Below, piece after piece: positions 31,982-41,508 of a stretch of DNA of 64,000 nucleotides. Below the pieces are notes generated by a model. The model saw nothing but the letters and a program-made list of their open reading frames with translations, did not search any database and was not told where the DNA came from. This stretch comes from Ideonella sp. (GTDB taxonomy: Bacteria > Pseudomonadota > Gammaproteobacteria > Burkholderiales > Burkholderiaceae_C). A program made the translations under genes and the position numbers. Each line of letters opens with the position of its first letter. Positions within the stretch are counted from its first letter, which is position 1. Location: NCBI GenBank assembly GCA_016721465.1, contig JADKIA010000004.1, positions 62,001 through 126,000 on the forward strand, read 5' to 3'.

Positions 31982-32417
31982 ACACCTGCTCAGCGCGCTT
32001 GACGAACGAATCGACGAAGGTGTTCGCCACCCGGTCGAACACCGGGCTCAACACCGCCTCCAGCGGCTTGTTCGAAAACGCGTAGCTCAGGTCGAATTCC
32101 ACGCGGCAGGCCGGCGGGCTGCCTTCGGTACCCAGTGCCTTGAACTGCCAGAGCCCGTCCAGCATCGAGAACGGCCCATCCACCAGGGTCATCTCAACCG
32201 ACTGCTCCGCCACGATGAGGTTGCGAGTGGTGAAGGCGTGCTTCAGCCCGGCATAGGCCAGATGCAGCCGCACGGTCTGCATGGTTTCGCTGTGCTCCAG
32301 CAACTCGGCGCGCTCGCACCAGGGCAGGAAGTGCGGATAGGCATCGCAACCCGTCACGAGGTCGTACATCTCGCGGGCCGAGTACCAGAGCAGGACGGAC
32401 TTCTTCACGTGCTTCAT
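31968..32417 (-). CDS. ratA: RatA-family START-like protein (coenzyme Q-binding/ribosome association)
   Basis: A 149-residue START/SRPBCC-fold protein of the RatA/COQ10 family. In E. coli RatA was described as a toxin that blocks 70S assembly; mitochondrial relatives bind coenzyme Q. Conserved segments are KSVLLWYSAREMYDLVTGCDAYPHFLPWC, KPLEAVLSPVFDRVANTFVDSFVKRAEQVYG. I use ATG 32417 (MKHVKKS); the first in-frame Met at 32429 adds only four residues. It is divergent from smpB. Confidence 0.93.
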   Translation of the reverse strand: MKHVKKSVLLWYSAREMYDLVTGCDAYPHFLPWCERAELLEHSETMQTVRLHLAYAGLKHAFTTRNLIVAEQSVEMTLVDGPFSMLDGLWQFKALGTEGSPPACRVEFDLSYAFSNKPLEAVLSPVFDRVANTFVDSFVKRAEQVYGAR

Positions 32418-32480
32418 ACAATGCGGCAAATTCTAGGGGGCGATTGGCTTGCAGCCATTCGCCCCCATCTTGTGCAGACC

Positions 32481-32945
32481 ATGACCGCCCCCATTGCCGA
32501 AAACCGCCGCGCCCGCTACGACTACCACATCGAGGAGCGTTACGAGGCGGGCATGGTGCTGGAAGGCTGGGAGATCAAGGCCATCCGCGCCGGGCAGGTG
32601 CAGCTGACCGATGGCTACGTGGTGATCAAGAACGGCGAGCTCTACCTCATCGGTTGCCGCATCAATGCGCTGCGCTCGGCCTCCACCCACGTGAACCCCG
32701 AGGCCGACCGGACCAAGAAGCTGCTGATGCACAAGGAAGAGATTCGCCGCCTCATCGGCAAGGTGGAGCAGCGCGGCTTCACGCTCGTGCCGCTGAACCT
32801 GCACTACAAGGGCGGCCGGGTGAAGGCCGAAGTGGCATTGGCCAAGGGCAAGGCCGAGCACGACAAGCGCAACGCCACCAAGGACCGCGAATGGGAGCGC
32901 GAGAAGGGCCGCTTGATGAGACACCAGGTCTCATCAAAGTCGTAG
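32481..32945 (+). CDS. smpB: SsrA-binding protein SmpB
   Basis: SmpB, 154 residues, binds tmRNA and mimics the tRNA anticodon arm during trans-translation. The OB-fold core is clear: AENRRARYDYHIEERYEAGMVL, GWEIKAIRAGQVQLTDGYV, LIGCRINALRSAS, then the C-terminal tail KRNATKDREWEREKGRLMRHQ. It is divergently transcribed from ratA-rnfH, as is common. The tmRNA gene itself is not in the window. Confidence 0.97.
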   Translation: MTAPIAENRRARYDYHIEERYEAGMVLEGWEIKAIRAGQVQLTDGYVVIKNGELYLIGCRINALRSASTHVNPEADRTKKLLMHKEEIRRLIGKVEQRGFTLVPLNLHYKGGRVKAEVALAKGKAEHDKRNATKDREWEREKGRLMRHQVSSKS

Positions 32946-32962
32946 ACCCGGGCCGCGCAATG

Positions 32963-33748
32963 CTAACGCCAATTTGGCGTGCGCTTGTCGATGAAAGCCT
33001 GCACGCCTTCGAGGGCGGCGTCATCCATCATGTTGCAGGCCATGGTCTGTCCGGCATCGGCGTAGGCGTCCTCGATGCCAAGCTCCAACTGTCGGTAGAA
33101 CAAGGCCTTGCCCATGGCCAGCGCCACACGCGGCTTGCCCACGATGGCCACCACCAAGGCCTCCACCGCCGCATCGAGCTGCCCAGGCGCCGCCACTCGG
33201 TTGATCAGCCCCTTGGCCAAGGCCTCGTCGGCGGAGATGAAGGCCCCGGTCACCAGCATCTCGAACGCCGCCTTGCGCGGCAGGTTGCGCGACAGCGCCA
33301 CGCTGGGGGTGGCGCAGAACAGGCCGAGGTTGACGCCGGACACCGCGAAGCGTGAATCGCTGGCCGCCACTGCCAGATCGCACATCGCCACCAATTGGCA
33401 ACCCGCCGCCGTGGCGATGCCCTGCACTTGCGCAATCACCGGCACGGGCAGCTGCTGGATGGCCATCATCATGCGACCGCACTGCGCGAAAAGGCGCTCA
33501 TAGTAGGCCTGCGAGGGCTCGGCACGCATCTCGCGCAGATCGTGCCCCGCACAGAATGCGCGGCCGGCGGCGCGAATCACCACGAGCCTGGCCACCTCGT
33601 CCTTGGCGATCAGGTCGAACTCGGTCTGCAGCGCGTCGATCAAGGCTTCCGACAGCGCGTTGAAGGCCTGCGGCCGGTTCAGCGTGAGTGTGATCACGCC
33701 GCGCGTGTCCTGGCTGCGCAGGACCAGGGGGTCTTCGGTCGTCAACAT
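32963..33748 (-). CDS. enoyl-CoA hydratase/isomerase family protein
   Basis: A 261-residue crotonase-superfamily protein. Oxyanion-hole segments GRAFCAGHDLREM and IATAAGCQLVAMCDLAVAA are present; the position of the classical catalytic Glu is replaced (GVNLGLFCATPS), as in carnithine/ECHDC3-like members, so activity on enoyl-CoA is uncertain. ATG 33748 follows GGAGACA. It is 16 bases downstream of the acyl-CoA ligase gene on the same strand, pointing to a shared acyl-CoA pathway. Confidence 0.9.
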   Translation of the reverse strand: MLTTEDPLVLRSQDTRGVITLTLNRPQAFNALSEALIDALQTEFDLIAKDEVARLVVIRAAGRAFCAGHDLREMRAEPSQAYYERLFAQCGRMMMAIQQLPVPVIAQVQGIATAAGCQLVAMCDLAVAASDSRFAVSGVNLGLFCATPSVALSRNLPRKAAFEMLVTGAFISADEALAKGLINRVAAPGQLDAAVEALVVAIVGKPRVALAMGKALFYRQLELGIEDAYADAGQTMACNMMDDAALEGVQAFIDKRTPNWR

Positions 33749-33764
33749 GGCTTGTCTCCTGTAT

Positions 33765-35411
33765 TCATTCGATCGCGCTGGATGAGCGCGCACGGTCGCG
33801 CAACTGGAACTTCTGGATCTTGCCGGTCGACGTCTTCGGGATCTCCTCGAAGCGGATTTCACGCGGCACCTTGTAGCCGGCCAGCAAGGCCTTGCAATGC
33901 GCCACCAGATCGGCGGCAGTGACCTCCGATCCCGGCTTGAGCTCCACATAGGCCACCGGCGTCTCGCCCCACTTCGGATCGGGCTTGGCCACCACGGCGC
34001 AGGCCATCACCGCCGGGTGGCGGTACAGCGCGTCTTCCACCTCGAGCGAGCTGATGTTCTCGCCGCCGGAGATGATCACGTCCTTGCTGCGGTCGCGGAT
34101 CTTCACGTAGCGGTCCGCCTCCATCACCGCCAGGTCGCCGGTGTGGAACCAGCCGCCGGCGAACGACGCCTGCGTGGCCACCGGATTCTTGAGGTAGCCC
34201 TTCATGACGATGTTTCCGCGGAACATGATCTCGCCCATGGTCTGCCCATCGGCGGGCACCTCGGCCAGGGTTTCAGGGTGCCGTACCGTCATGCCTTCCT
34301 GCAAGGGATAGCGCACGCCCTGTCGGCCGTTCAGGCGCGTCTGGTCCGACAGGCTCTCACCGGCCCACGAGGCGCGCTTGACGGCCACTGCCGCGGGCCC
34401 GTAGACCTCGGTCAGGCCATAGACGTGGGTGATGTCGAAGCCAATCTTGGCCATGCCTTCGATCATCGCGGCCGGCGGTGCCGCGCCGGCCACCATGCCG
34501 CGCACCTGCTGCTCAATGCCGGTGCGCATCGCGTCCGGTGCGTTGTAGATCAGGCTGTGCACGATGGGCGCGGCACAGTAGTGGTCCACCGCATGCGTGC
34601 GCATCGCCTCGAGGATGGCCTTGGCTTCCACCCGACGCAGGCAGACGTGCAGGCCGCCCAACATGGCCACGGTCCACGGAAAGCACCATCCGTTGCAGTG
34701 GAACATGGGCAATGTCCAAAGGTAGCGCGGAAAGTGCGGCATGGTCCAGGTGGCCGCATTGCACACCGCGTTGAGGTAGGCGCCGCGGTGGTGGGTCACC
34801 ACACCCTTGGGATCACCGGTGGTGCCACTGGTGTAGCTCACGGCGATGGCATCCCATTCGTCGGCGGGGCCGCCCAGTTGGGCCAGGGGATCGTGCGCTG
34901 CCAACATGGCCTCGTATTCAAATGATCCCAGCAGATCGCCCGGGCCGCTGTATTCGGTGTCGGCCACATCGATGACGACCGGCGTGCGCCCGAATTGCTC
35001 GCGCAGCGCCTCCAGGGCCGGCGCCATCACCGGCGCGAACTCGCGGTCGGTGATCAGCACCGCGGCCTCGCAGTGGTTCATCTGCCAGGCCAACAGCGGC
35101 GCATCGAGGCGTGTGTTCAGCGTGTTCAGCACGGCGTTCAGGGCCGGCACGGCATAGTGCGCCTCCACCATCTCCGGCGTGTTGGGCAGCATCACGCTCA
35201 CGGTGGTGCCGCGGCCCACGCCCAGGCTGCGCAAGGCGGCCGCCAGACGCGCCGAACGCTCGCGCGTCTGAGCCCAGGTGTAATGACGGGCGCCGTGCAC
35301 CACGGCCGGCAGGTCGCCAAACACTTCGGCGCTGCGCTCCACGAAACTCACGGGCGACAAGGCCACGAAGTTGGCGGCGCATGGATCCAGTTGTTGGTCG
35401 TAAATGCTCAT
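33765..35411 (-). CDS. AMP-dependent acyl-CoA synthetase
   Basis: A 548-residue ANL-superfamily ligase that activates a carboxylic acid through an acyl-AMP. Motifs: AMP-binding loop YTSGTTGDPKGVVTHHRG, FHCNGW, HVYGLTEVYGP, GWFHTGDLAVME with YVKIRDRSKDVIISGGENIS, and C-terminal PKTSTGKIQKFQLR with the catalytic Lys. Sequence features resemble short/medium-chain or aromatic acyl ligases. It precedes the crotonase gene and is divergent from the Liv-type transporter. Confidence 0.92.
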   Translation of the reverse strand: MSIYDQQLDPCAANFVALSPVSFVERSAEVFGDLPAVVHGARHYTWAQTRERSARLAAALRSLGVGRGTTVSVMLPNTPEMVEAHYAVPALNAVLNTLNTRLDAPLLAWQMNHCEAAVLITDREFAPVMAPALEALREQFGRTPVVIDVADTEYSGPGDLLGSFEYEAMLAAHDPLAQLGGPADEWDAIAVSYTSGTTGDPKGVVTHHRGAYLNAVCNAATWTMPHFPRYLWTLPMFHCNGWCFPWTVAMLGGLHVCLRRVEAKAILEAMRTHAVDHYCAAPIVHSLIYNAPDAMRTGIEQQVRGMVAGAAPPAAMIEGMAKIGFDITHVYGLTEVYGPAAVAVKRASWAGESLSDQTRLNGRQGVRYPLQEGMTVRHPETLAEVPADGQTMGEIMFRGNIVMKGYLKNPVATQASFAGGWFHTGDLAVMEADRYVKIRDRSKDVIISGGENISSLEVEDALYRHPAVMACAVVAKPDPKWGETPVAYVELKPGSEVTAADLVAHCKALLAGYKVPREIRFEEIPKTSTGKIQKFQLRDRARSSSAIE

Positions 35412-35583
35412 GGGCGTTCCCTGCAGTGGCGTCGAATGGTGGTGTTCATTTTGTACTTGCATCGCGACCTTGTGTCGCGCCGATGTCAGGGCAAGCCCGG
35501 GTGGTTGCGACCCCTGCTCACACCTATAAACGCGCATCGCCGAACGGATTCCCCGTCGGCCCGACACAGGACATTCCGTTCGG

Positions 35584-36378
35584 ATGACCAACCCGGCCAG
35601 CCCCCTGCTCAGCGTGCGCGGCGTGACGGTGCGATTCGGTGGCATCGTGGCATTGGATGGAGTGAGCTTCGATGTGCAGGCGGGTGCCATCTGCGGCCTG
35701 ATCGGCCCCAACGGGGCGGGCAAGACCACACTCTTCAACTGCCTGAGCCGCCTGTACAACTACCAGAGCGGCGACATCCTTTTCGAAGGGCAGTCGATCA
35801 CTGCCTTGCCCACCCACCAGATTGCGGCCTTGGGCATGGGCCGGACGTTTCAGAACCTGGCCATGTTCGCCCGTCTGCCGGTGCGCGACAACATCATGGT
35901 CGGTGCCCACGCGCGATCGTCCGCTGGCTTTCTGGCCAGCGCCTTGCGCTGGCGCGGCGTGGCGGAGGAAGAGCAACGCCTGCGCGCCAAGGCCGACGAG
36001 ATCATGGCCTACCTCGATCTGACCAAGTTCGCCGATCGACCGGCCGGCGCCCTGCCCTTCGGCACCCAGAAGCGCATCGAGCTGGGCCGTGCGCTCGCCT
36101 GCGAGCCCAAGTTGCTGCTGCTGGATGAACCCGCCGCCGGCTTGAACCACGAGGAGCTGGGCGACCTGGGTCGCCTGATCACCGACATCCGCCAGCGGCT
36201 GAAGATCACGGTGCTGCTGGTGGAGCACCACATGAGCCTGGTGATGGGTGTTTCGGATCACATCGTCGCGCTCAATTTCGGCCGCAAGATCGCCGATGGC
36301 ACGCCGGCCGAGATCCAGCAGCACCCGGACGTGATCGCCGCCTACCTCGGCGCACCGGCCGAGGCCAGCCATGGCTGA
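35584..36378 (+). CDS. livG: branched-chain amino acid ABC transporter ATPase LivG
   Basis: A 264-residue LivG-type ATPase. Walker A GPNGAGKTTLFNCL, the family Q-loop region GMGRTFQNLAMF, a signature variant LPFGTQKRIELGRAL, Walker B LLLLDEPAAGLN and the switch His in LLVEHHMSLVMG are all present. It forms an operon with livF, livH, livM and the binding protein. It overlaps livF by eight bases. The substrate may be a branched-chain amino acid or, given the neighbours, another carboxylic acid. Confidence 0.94.
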   Translation: MTNPASPLLSVRGVTVRFGGIVALDGVSFDVQAGAICGLIGPNGAGKTTLFNCLSRLYNYQSGDILFEGQSITALPTHQIAALGMGRTFQNLAMFARLPVRDNIMVGAHARSSAGFLASALRWRGVAEEEQRLRAKADEIMAYLDLTKFADRPAGALPFGTQKRIELGRALACEPKLLLLDEPAAGLNHEELGDLGRLITDIRQRLKITVLLVEHHMSLVMGVSDHIVALNFGRKIADGTPAEIQQHPDVIAAYLGAPAEASHG

Positions 36379-37084
36379 GCTGTTGCGGGCCCAGGGCCTG
36401 TGCGCCTCCTACGGACCGACCCAGGTGCTGTTCGGGATCGATTTCGCCATCGAGGCCGGCCAGATCACGGCGATCCTGGGCGCCAACGGCGCGGGCAAGA
36501 CCACCACGCTTCGGGCGATCTGCCAGATGGTGCGCACCTCGGGCAGCCTGCGTTTCGACGCCAAGGAGCTCGTCGGCCAGCCCACCGAGAACGTCGTGCG
36601 CCTGGGCGTGGCCCATGTGCCCGATGGCCGCGGCACGTTCACCGCACTGTCCGTCGAGGACAACCTGCGCCTGGGCGCCTACACCCGCCGCGACAAGGCC
36701 GAAGTGGCTCGGGACATGGACAAGGCCTATGCGCGCTTCCCGCGCCTGGCCGAGCGGCGCCACCAACAGGCCGGCACGCTGTCCGGCGGCGAGCAACAGA
36801 TGCTGGCCATCAGCCGTGCCCTGATGCTGCGGCCTCGCCTGTTGTTGCTGGACGAGCCCTCCTTCGGCCTGGCGCCGATGATCGTGGCCGAGATCTTCCG
36901 CATCATGAAGCGCATCAACGAGGAGGATGGCGTCAGCATGCTGGTGGTCGAGCAGAACGCCAACCTCGCGCTGGACCTGGCGCACCAGGCCTACCTGTTG
37001 GAAACCGGCAGCGTGGCGCTGTCCGGGCCCAGTTCAGCCATCCGCGCCGATGAATCGGTGCGACGCGCGTACCTGGGTTATTGA
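36371..37084 (+). CDS. livF: branched-chain amino acid ABC transporter ATPase LivF
   Basis: A 237-residue LivF-type ATPase: Walker A GANGAGKTTTLRAI, VPDGRGTFTALSVEDNLRLGAY, signature LSGGEQQMLAISRAL, Walker B LLLLDEPSFGLAP and switch His region replaced by VVEQNANLALDLA, as is usual in LivF. It pairs with LivG as the second nucleotide-binding subunit. Confidence 0.94.
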   Translation: MAELLRAQGLCASYGPTQVLFGIDFAIEAGQITAILGANGAGKTTTLRAICQMVRTSGSLRFDAKELVGQPTENVVRLGVAHVPDGRGTFTALSVEDNLRLGAYTRRDKAEVARDMDKAYARFPRLAERRHQQAGTLSGGEQQMLAISRALMLRPRLLLLDEPSFGLAPMIVAEIFRIMKRINEEDGVSMLVVEQNANLALDLAHQAYLLETGSVALSGPSSAIRADESVRRAYLGY

Positions 37085-37096
37085 ACAAGGCACCAC

Positions 37097-37969
37097 ATGG
37101 ACGCCCTGCTGCACCAGATCTTTTCCGGCTTGGCCAACGGCTGCATCTACGGCTCGATCGGCCTGGCACTGGTGATGATCTACCAGAGCACGCACCACAT
37201 CAACTTCGCCCAGGGCGAGTTGGCGATGTTCTCGACCTTCATCGCCTGGGCCCTGGTCGAGCACGGCTGGCCGTACTGGGCCGCCTTCTTTGCGACATTG
37301 GCCATCTCGTTCACGGCCGGCGTGCTCGTCCAGCGCATCATCCTTCGTCCGGTCGAGAAGGCGCCGGTGCTCACCAACGTCATTGTCTTCATCGGCTTGC
37401 TGCTGATCTTCAATTCGCTGGCGGGCTGGATCTTCGACTTCAACATCAAGGCCTTTCCGAGTCCGTTCCCGCAGAAGTCCTGGATGACCACGCCGTATTT
37501 CTCGGCGCATGAGCTCGGCTCGGCCGGTGTGATGCTGTGCGTGCTGGCGGTGCTGTATTTCTTCCTGCGCTTCACGCCCCTGGGCCTGGCCATGCGGGCG
37601 GCGGCACTGAACCCCGATTCGGCTCGGCTGGTGGGCATCCGCGTCTCTTGGATGCTGGCACTCGGCTGGGGCCTGGCCTCGATGATCGGTGCGGTGGCCG
37701 GCATGATGGTGGCGCCAGTCGTGTTCCTCGATCCCAACATGATGCAGGGCATCCTCATCTACGGCTTCGCGGCGGCACTGCTCGGTGGCATTGATCATCC
37801 GGGGGGTGCGGTGATTGGCGGGTTGATCGTCGGCGTGCTGGAAAACCTGCTCGGCGCCTACGTCATCGGCACCGAGCTGAAGTTGTCCGTCGCCCTGGTG
37901 CTGATCGTGGGCACGCTCACGTTGAAACCGAACGGCCTGTTCGGCAAGAACGTGGTGACCCGCGTATGA
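37097..37969 (+). CDS. livH: branched-chain amino acid ABC transporter permease LivH
   Basis: A 290-residue permease with about eight membrane segments. The LivH signature SIGLALVMIYQSTHHINFAQGELAM is at the N terminus, and the cytoplasmic loop MRAAALNPDSARLVGI contacts the ATPase. It begins 12 bases after livF and overlaps livM (ATGA). Confidence 0.94.
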   Translation: MDALLHQIFSGLANGCIYGSIGLALVMIYQSTHHINFAQGELAMFSTFIAWALVEHGWPYWAAFFATLAISFTAGVLVQRIILRPVEKAPVLTNVIVFIGLLLIFNSLAGWIFDFNIKAFPSPFPQKSWMTTPYFSAHELGSAGVMLCVLAVLYFFLRFTPLGLAMRAAALNPDSARLVGIRVSWMLALGWGLASMIGAVAGMMVAPVVFLDPNMMQGILIYGFAAALLGGIDHPGGAVIGGLIVGVLENLLGAYVIGTELKLSVALVLIVGTLTLKPNGLFGKNVVTRV

Positions 37970-38967
37970 GCGGCAACCTGTCGCCCAGGCTCAAATGGCT
38001 GCTGGCGGCGCTGCTGGTCGCCGGCCTGCTGGTGCTGCCTTTCCTGGTCAAGAACTACCGGGTGTTCCAATTCAACCTGGTGCTCGTCTACGCCATTGCC
38101 GTGCTGGGCCTGAACCTGCTCACAGGCTTCAACGGCCAGTTCTCGCTCGGCCACGGTGCGTTCTATGCCATCGGTGCCTACACCGCCGCCGCGTTGATGG
38201 ACAAGGCCGGCATGCCGTATTGGGCCACCTTGCCCTTTGCCGGCGCGCTGTGCTTCGTGTTCGGCCTGCTGATGGGATTTCCGGCACTGCGGCTGGGCGG
38301 GCACTACCTGGCGCTGGCCACCTATGCGCTGGCATTGGCGGTTCCACAACTGCTGAAGTACAAGAAGATCGAAGGCCTGACCGGTGGTGTGCAAGGCATC
38401 GTGCTGAACAAGCCGGAGCCTCCCTTCACCTTCCGCTTCCTCGAGCAGCCGTTCAACTCCGATCGCTGGCTGTACATCTTCACCCTGCTGGTGGCCGCGC
38501 TGATGTTCTTGCTGGCCTGGAACCTGGTGCGCGGCCGCGTCGGCCGTGCGCTGATCGCCATCCGCGACCATCCCATCGCCGCAACCGCCATGGGCATCAA
38601 CCTGCCGCTGTTCAAGTCGCTGACCTTCGGTGTGTCTGCCGCCTACACCGGTGTCGCCGGTGCACTGGGTGCGATCTGCGTGGCCTTCGTGTCGCCGGAC
38701 AGCTTCAGCGTGGTGTTGTCGATCTCGATCCTGGTCGGCGTGGTCATCGGCGGCCTCGCCTCCATTCCGGGCGCGATCTTCGGTGCGATCTTCATCCAGT
38801 TCGTGCCCAACATCGCCGACGAGTTGTCCAAGGCCGCGCCTTCGGCGCTGTTCGGTGCCGCGCTGATCGGCGCGATGTATTTGATGCCCACTGGCGTGAT
38901 GGGCATGATCAAAAGCCTGTGGGTGCGCTGGCGGCAGGGTGCCGCGCCCACGACCGGCCCCCGTTGA
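37966..38967 (+). CDS. livM: branched-chain amino acid ABC transporter permease LivM
   Basis: A 333-residue LivM-type permease. Landmarks are GLNLLTGFNGQFSLGHGAFYAIGAY, the coupling loop LIAIRDHPIAATAMGINLPLFK and the GGLASIPGAIFGAIFIQFVPN segment. It forms the translocation pore with LivH and overlaps the livH stop. Confidence 0.94.
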   Translation: MSGNLSPRLKWLLAALLVAGLLVLPFLVKNYRVFQFNLVLVYAIAVLGLNLLTGFNGQFSLGHGAFYAIGAYTAAALMDKAGMPYWATLPFAGALCFVFGLLMGFPALRLGGHYLALATYALALAVPQLLKYKKIEGLTGGVQGIVLNKPEPPFTFRFLEQPFNSDRWLYIFTLLVAALMFLLAWNLVRGRVGRALIAIRDHPIAATAMGINLPLFKSLTFGVSAAYTGVAGALGAICVAFVSPDSFSVVLSISILVGVVIGGLASIPGAIFGAIFIQFVPNIADELSKAAPSALFGAALIGAMYLMPTGVMGMIKSLWVRWRQGAAPTTGPR

Positions 38968-38998
38968 CACCCGCCATCCTTCCAGGAGACTTCCCACC

Positions 38999-40216
38999 AT
39001 GACACTCAAGGCTTGGAAATCCGCCGTCTACGGCCTGGCCGTCGCGGCTTCGGCCACGATGTTCGCAGTGCCAGCCCTGGCGCAGAAGAAATACGACACG
39101 GGGGCCAGCGACAAGGAAATCAAGATCGGCCAGATCGGCCCGTACTCCGGCCCGGCATCGGCCTATGGCGTGATCGGCAAGACGATCGGCGCCTACTTCG
39201 ACAAGGTCAACGCAGAAGGTGGCATCAACGGCCGCAAGATCAAGTACTACCCAACGGACGACGGCTACAACCCCGCCAAGACCGTGGAGATGGCTCGCAA
39301 GCTGGTGGAAGAGGAAGAAGTCCTGCTGATCTTCAACTCACTGGGCACGGCGTCGAACACCGCCATCCAGAAGTACATGAACACCAAGAAGGTGCCGCAG
39401 CTGTTCGTGGCCACCGGTGCGGCCAAGTGGGGCGATCCCAAGAACTACCCCTGGACCATGGGCTGGCAGCCCAACTACGAGGCCGAAGGCAAGGTCTACG
39501 CGCTGCACATCCTCGACACCAAGCCCAACGCGAAGATCGGCATCCTGATGCAGAACGACGACTACGGCAAGGATTACCTCAAGGGCTTCGAGGAAGGCCT
39601 GGGCGACAAGGCCAAGAGCATGGTCGTCTCGAAGGTCACCTACGAGGTCACCGACCCCACGGTCGACAGCCAGATGCTGACACTCAAGGCTTCTGGCGCC
39701 GACACCTTCTTCAACATCACCACGCCGAAGTTCGCCGCGCAGGCCATCAAGAAGGCGGCCGAGATCGGTTGGAAGCCGGTGCACTACCTGAACAACGTGT
39801 CGATTTCGGTCAGCTCGGTGCTCACGCCGGCCGGACTGGACAACAGCATCGGCATCATCACCGCGCAGTACGGCAAGGATCCGACCGATCCGCAATGGGC
39901 CAATGACAAGGGCATGCTCGACTGGCTGGCTTTCATGAAGAAGTACATGCCTGGTGCCAGCCTGACCGAAGCCAACAGCGTCTATGGCTACGGCGTCGCC
40001 CAGACCCTGATTCAAGTGCTCAAGCAATGTGGCGACGACCTGACCCGTGCCAACGTGATGAAGCAGGCCGCCAGCCTGGACATCACGCTGCCAATGTCGC
40101 TGCCGGGCGTGAACATCAAGACCGGGCCCGATGATTTCTACCCGATCGAGCGCGAGCAGCTGTCGAAGTTCGACGGCAAGACCTGGGTGCTGTTCGGCAA
40201 GGTGTATGGCCGTTGA
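38999..40216 (+). CDS. ABC transporter periplasmic binding protein (LivJ/LivK type)
   Basis: A 405-residue type-1 periplasmic binding protein of the LivJ family. The signal peptide (residues 1-28, ending FAVPALAQ) is followed by IKIGQIGPYSGPASAYGVIGKTIGAYFDKVNAEGGINGRKI, typical of this family. Secreted binding subunit for the LivGFHM transporter encoded just upstream (31-base gap). ATG 38999 has AGGAGA upstream. The relatives closest in pattern include binders of branched amino acids and aromatic or fatty acids. Confidence 0.92.
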   Translation: MTLKAWKSAVYGLAVAASATMFAVPALAQKKYDTGASDKEIKIGQIGPYSGPASAYGVIGKTIGAYFDKVNAEGGINGRKIKYYPTDDGYNPAKTVEMARKLVEEEEVLLIFNSLGTASNTAIQKYMNTKKVPQLFVATGAAKWGDPKNYPWTMGWQPNYEAEGKVYALHILDTKPNAKIGILMQNDDYGKDYLKGFEEGLGDKAKSMVVSKVTYEVTDPTVDSQMLTLKASGADTFFNITTPKFAAQAIKKAAEIGWKPVHYLNNVSISVSSVLTPAGLDNSIGIITAQYGKDPTDPQWANDKGMLDWLAFMKKYMPGASLTEANSVYGYGVAQTLIQVLKQCGDDLTRANVMKQAASLDITLPMSLPGVNIKTGPDDFYPIEREQLSKFDGKTWVLFGKVYGR

Positions 40217-40284
40217 TGGTGGAGGGCGGCGCGCTGGGCGCCGCCCCGGGGCCCCGGCCTTGATTCCGCCTGGCGAGGCCAGGC

Positions 40285-41487
40285 TTGCCTGAGGCCGGCC
40301 TGCCGCTGCAAGGCGTGCGCATCGTCGACCTGTCGGCGGTGCTCAGCGGCCCCATCGCCACGGCCCTGCTGGCAGCGCAAGGCGCCGAGGTCATCAAGGT
40401 CGAGCCACCCGAAGGCGACACCAGCCGGCTCATCGGGCCTGCCAAGGGCGACCTGTCCTCGGTGTTCATCACCTGCAACCAGGGCAAGCGGGCCATCGCC
40501 CTGGACCTGAAACAGCCCGCGGCCATCGAGGTGCTGCACCGCTTCCTCGCCCGTGCCGATGTGCTGCTGGAGAACTTTCGCCCTGGCGTCATGGCGCGGC
40601 TGGGCCTGGATTCACACAGCCTGCAGCTGCGCTATCCGCGCCTGGTGATTGCCTCGGTCACCGGCATCGGCCCCAGCGGGCCCTACGCCGAAGGGCGCAT
40701 CTACGACGCCGTGATCCAGGCGCTGTCGGGCATGTCGGCCTCGCACCGCGAGCGCAGCACCGGCGAGCCCGGCCTGCTGCCCACGCTGGTCTGCGACAAA
40801 CTCACCGCGCTGACCCTGGCGCAAGCCATCACGGCCGCCCTGCTGGCTCGCGAACGCGACGGCCGCGGGCGCCGAGTCGAGGTGGCGATGCTGGATGCGG
40901 CGCTGGCCTTCCAATGGCCGGACGCGATGTACAACCATGTCTTCCTGGACATGCCTCCCGCCCCCTTTCCACCCTACGGCGGCACCAACCTGCCCTACGC
41001 CACCCGCGACGGACACGTGACGGTGATGACACCCCAGGTGAGCGAGTTCAAGGCCATGTGCACGGGCCTTGGACGGCCCGACCTAGCCGCCGACCCGCGC
41101 TACAAGACATCCGCCACGCGCATGCAGCACGCTGTCGTGTTGCGCAAGACCCTGGAGCCCCTGTTTGCCAGCCGCACGACGCAGGAGTTGGTGAATGCGC
41201 TGGCGGCCGCCGGCGTGCCCATCGGTCGGGTGAATGAGCTCGATGAAGTGGTGTGCGACCCGCAGGTGCTGCACAACCGCAGCCTGCCCGAAGTGCCGCA
41301 CGGCGACGTCGGCCGGGTGCGTCTGGCGCGACAGGCCGCTCACTTCGACCGCCAACCCATGCCAGACCCTCGCCCGGCGCCGCACCTGGGCGAACACGGC
41401 CTGGAGCTGTTGGCCGAACTGGGCTGCAGCGCTGCCGAAGTGGCCGCTTTGGTGCAGCAAGGCGTGGTCAGGCTGCCCCGCACCTGA
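40285..41487 (+). CDS. CaiB/BaiF-family CoA transferase
   Basis: A 400-residue family III CoA transferase, moving CoA between carboxylic acids. Conserved features: GVRIVDLSAVLSGPIATALLAAQGAEVIKVEPPEGD, NQGKRAIALDLK, ENFRPGVM, SVTGIGPSGPYAEGRIYD, and the Asp of VCDKLTAL as probable catalytic acyl carrier. The start is TTG, 69 bases after the binding-protein stop. Together with the acyl-CoA ligase and crotonase across the promoter it suggests that the cluster takes up and activates an organic acid. Confidence 0.9.
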   Translation: MPEAGLPLQGVRIVDLSAVLSGPIATALLAAQGAEVIKVEPPEGDTSRLIGPAKGDLSSVFITCNQGKRAIALDLKQPAAIEVLHRFLARADVLLENFRPGVMARLGLDSHSLQLRYPRLVIASVTGIGPSGPYAEGRIYDAVIQALSGMSASHRERSTGEPGLLPTLVCDKLTALTLAQAITAALLARERDGRGRRVEVAMLDAALAFQWPDAMYNHVFLDMPPAPFPPYGGTNLPYATRDGHVTVMTPQVSEFKAMCTGLGRPDLAADPRYKTSATRMQHAVVLRKTLEPLFASRTTQELVNALAAAGVPIGRVNELDEVVCDPQVLHNRSLPEVPHGDVGRVRLARQAAHFDRQPMPDPRPAPHLGEHGLELLAELGCSAAEVAALVQQGVVRLPRT

Positions 41488-41508
41488 GCTGGCAGCATCG
41501 GCAAGGGA

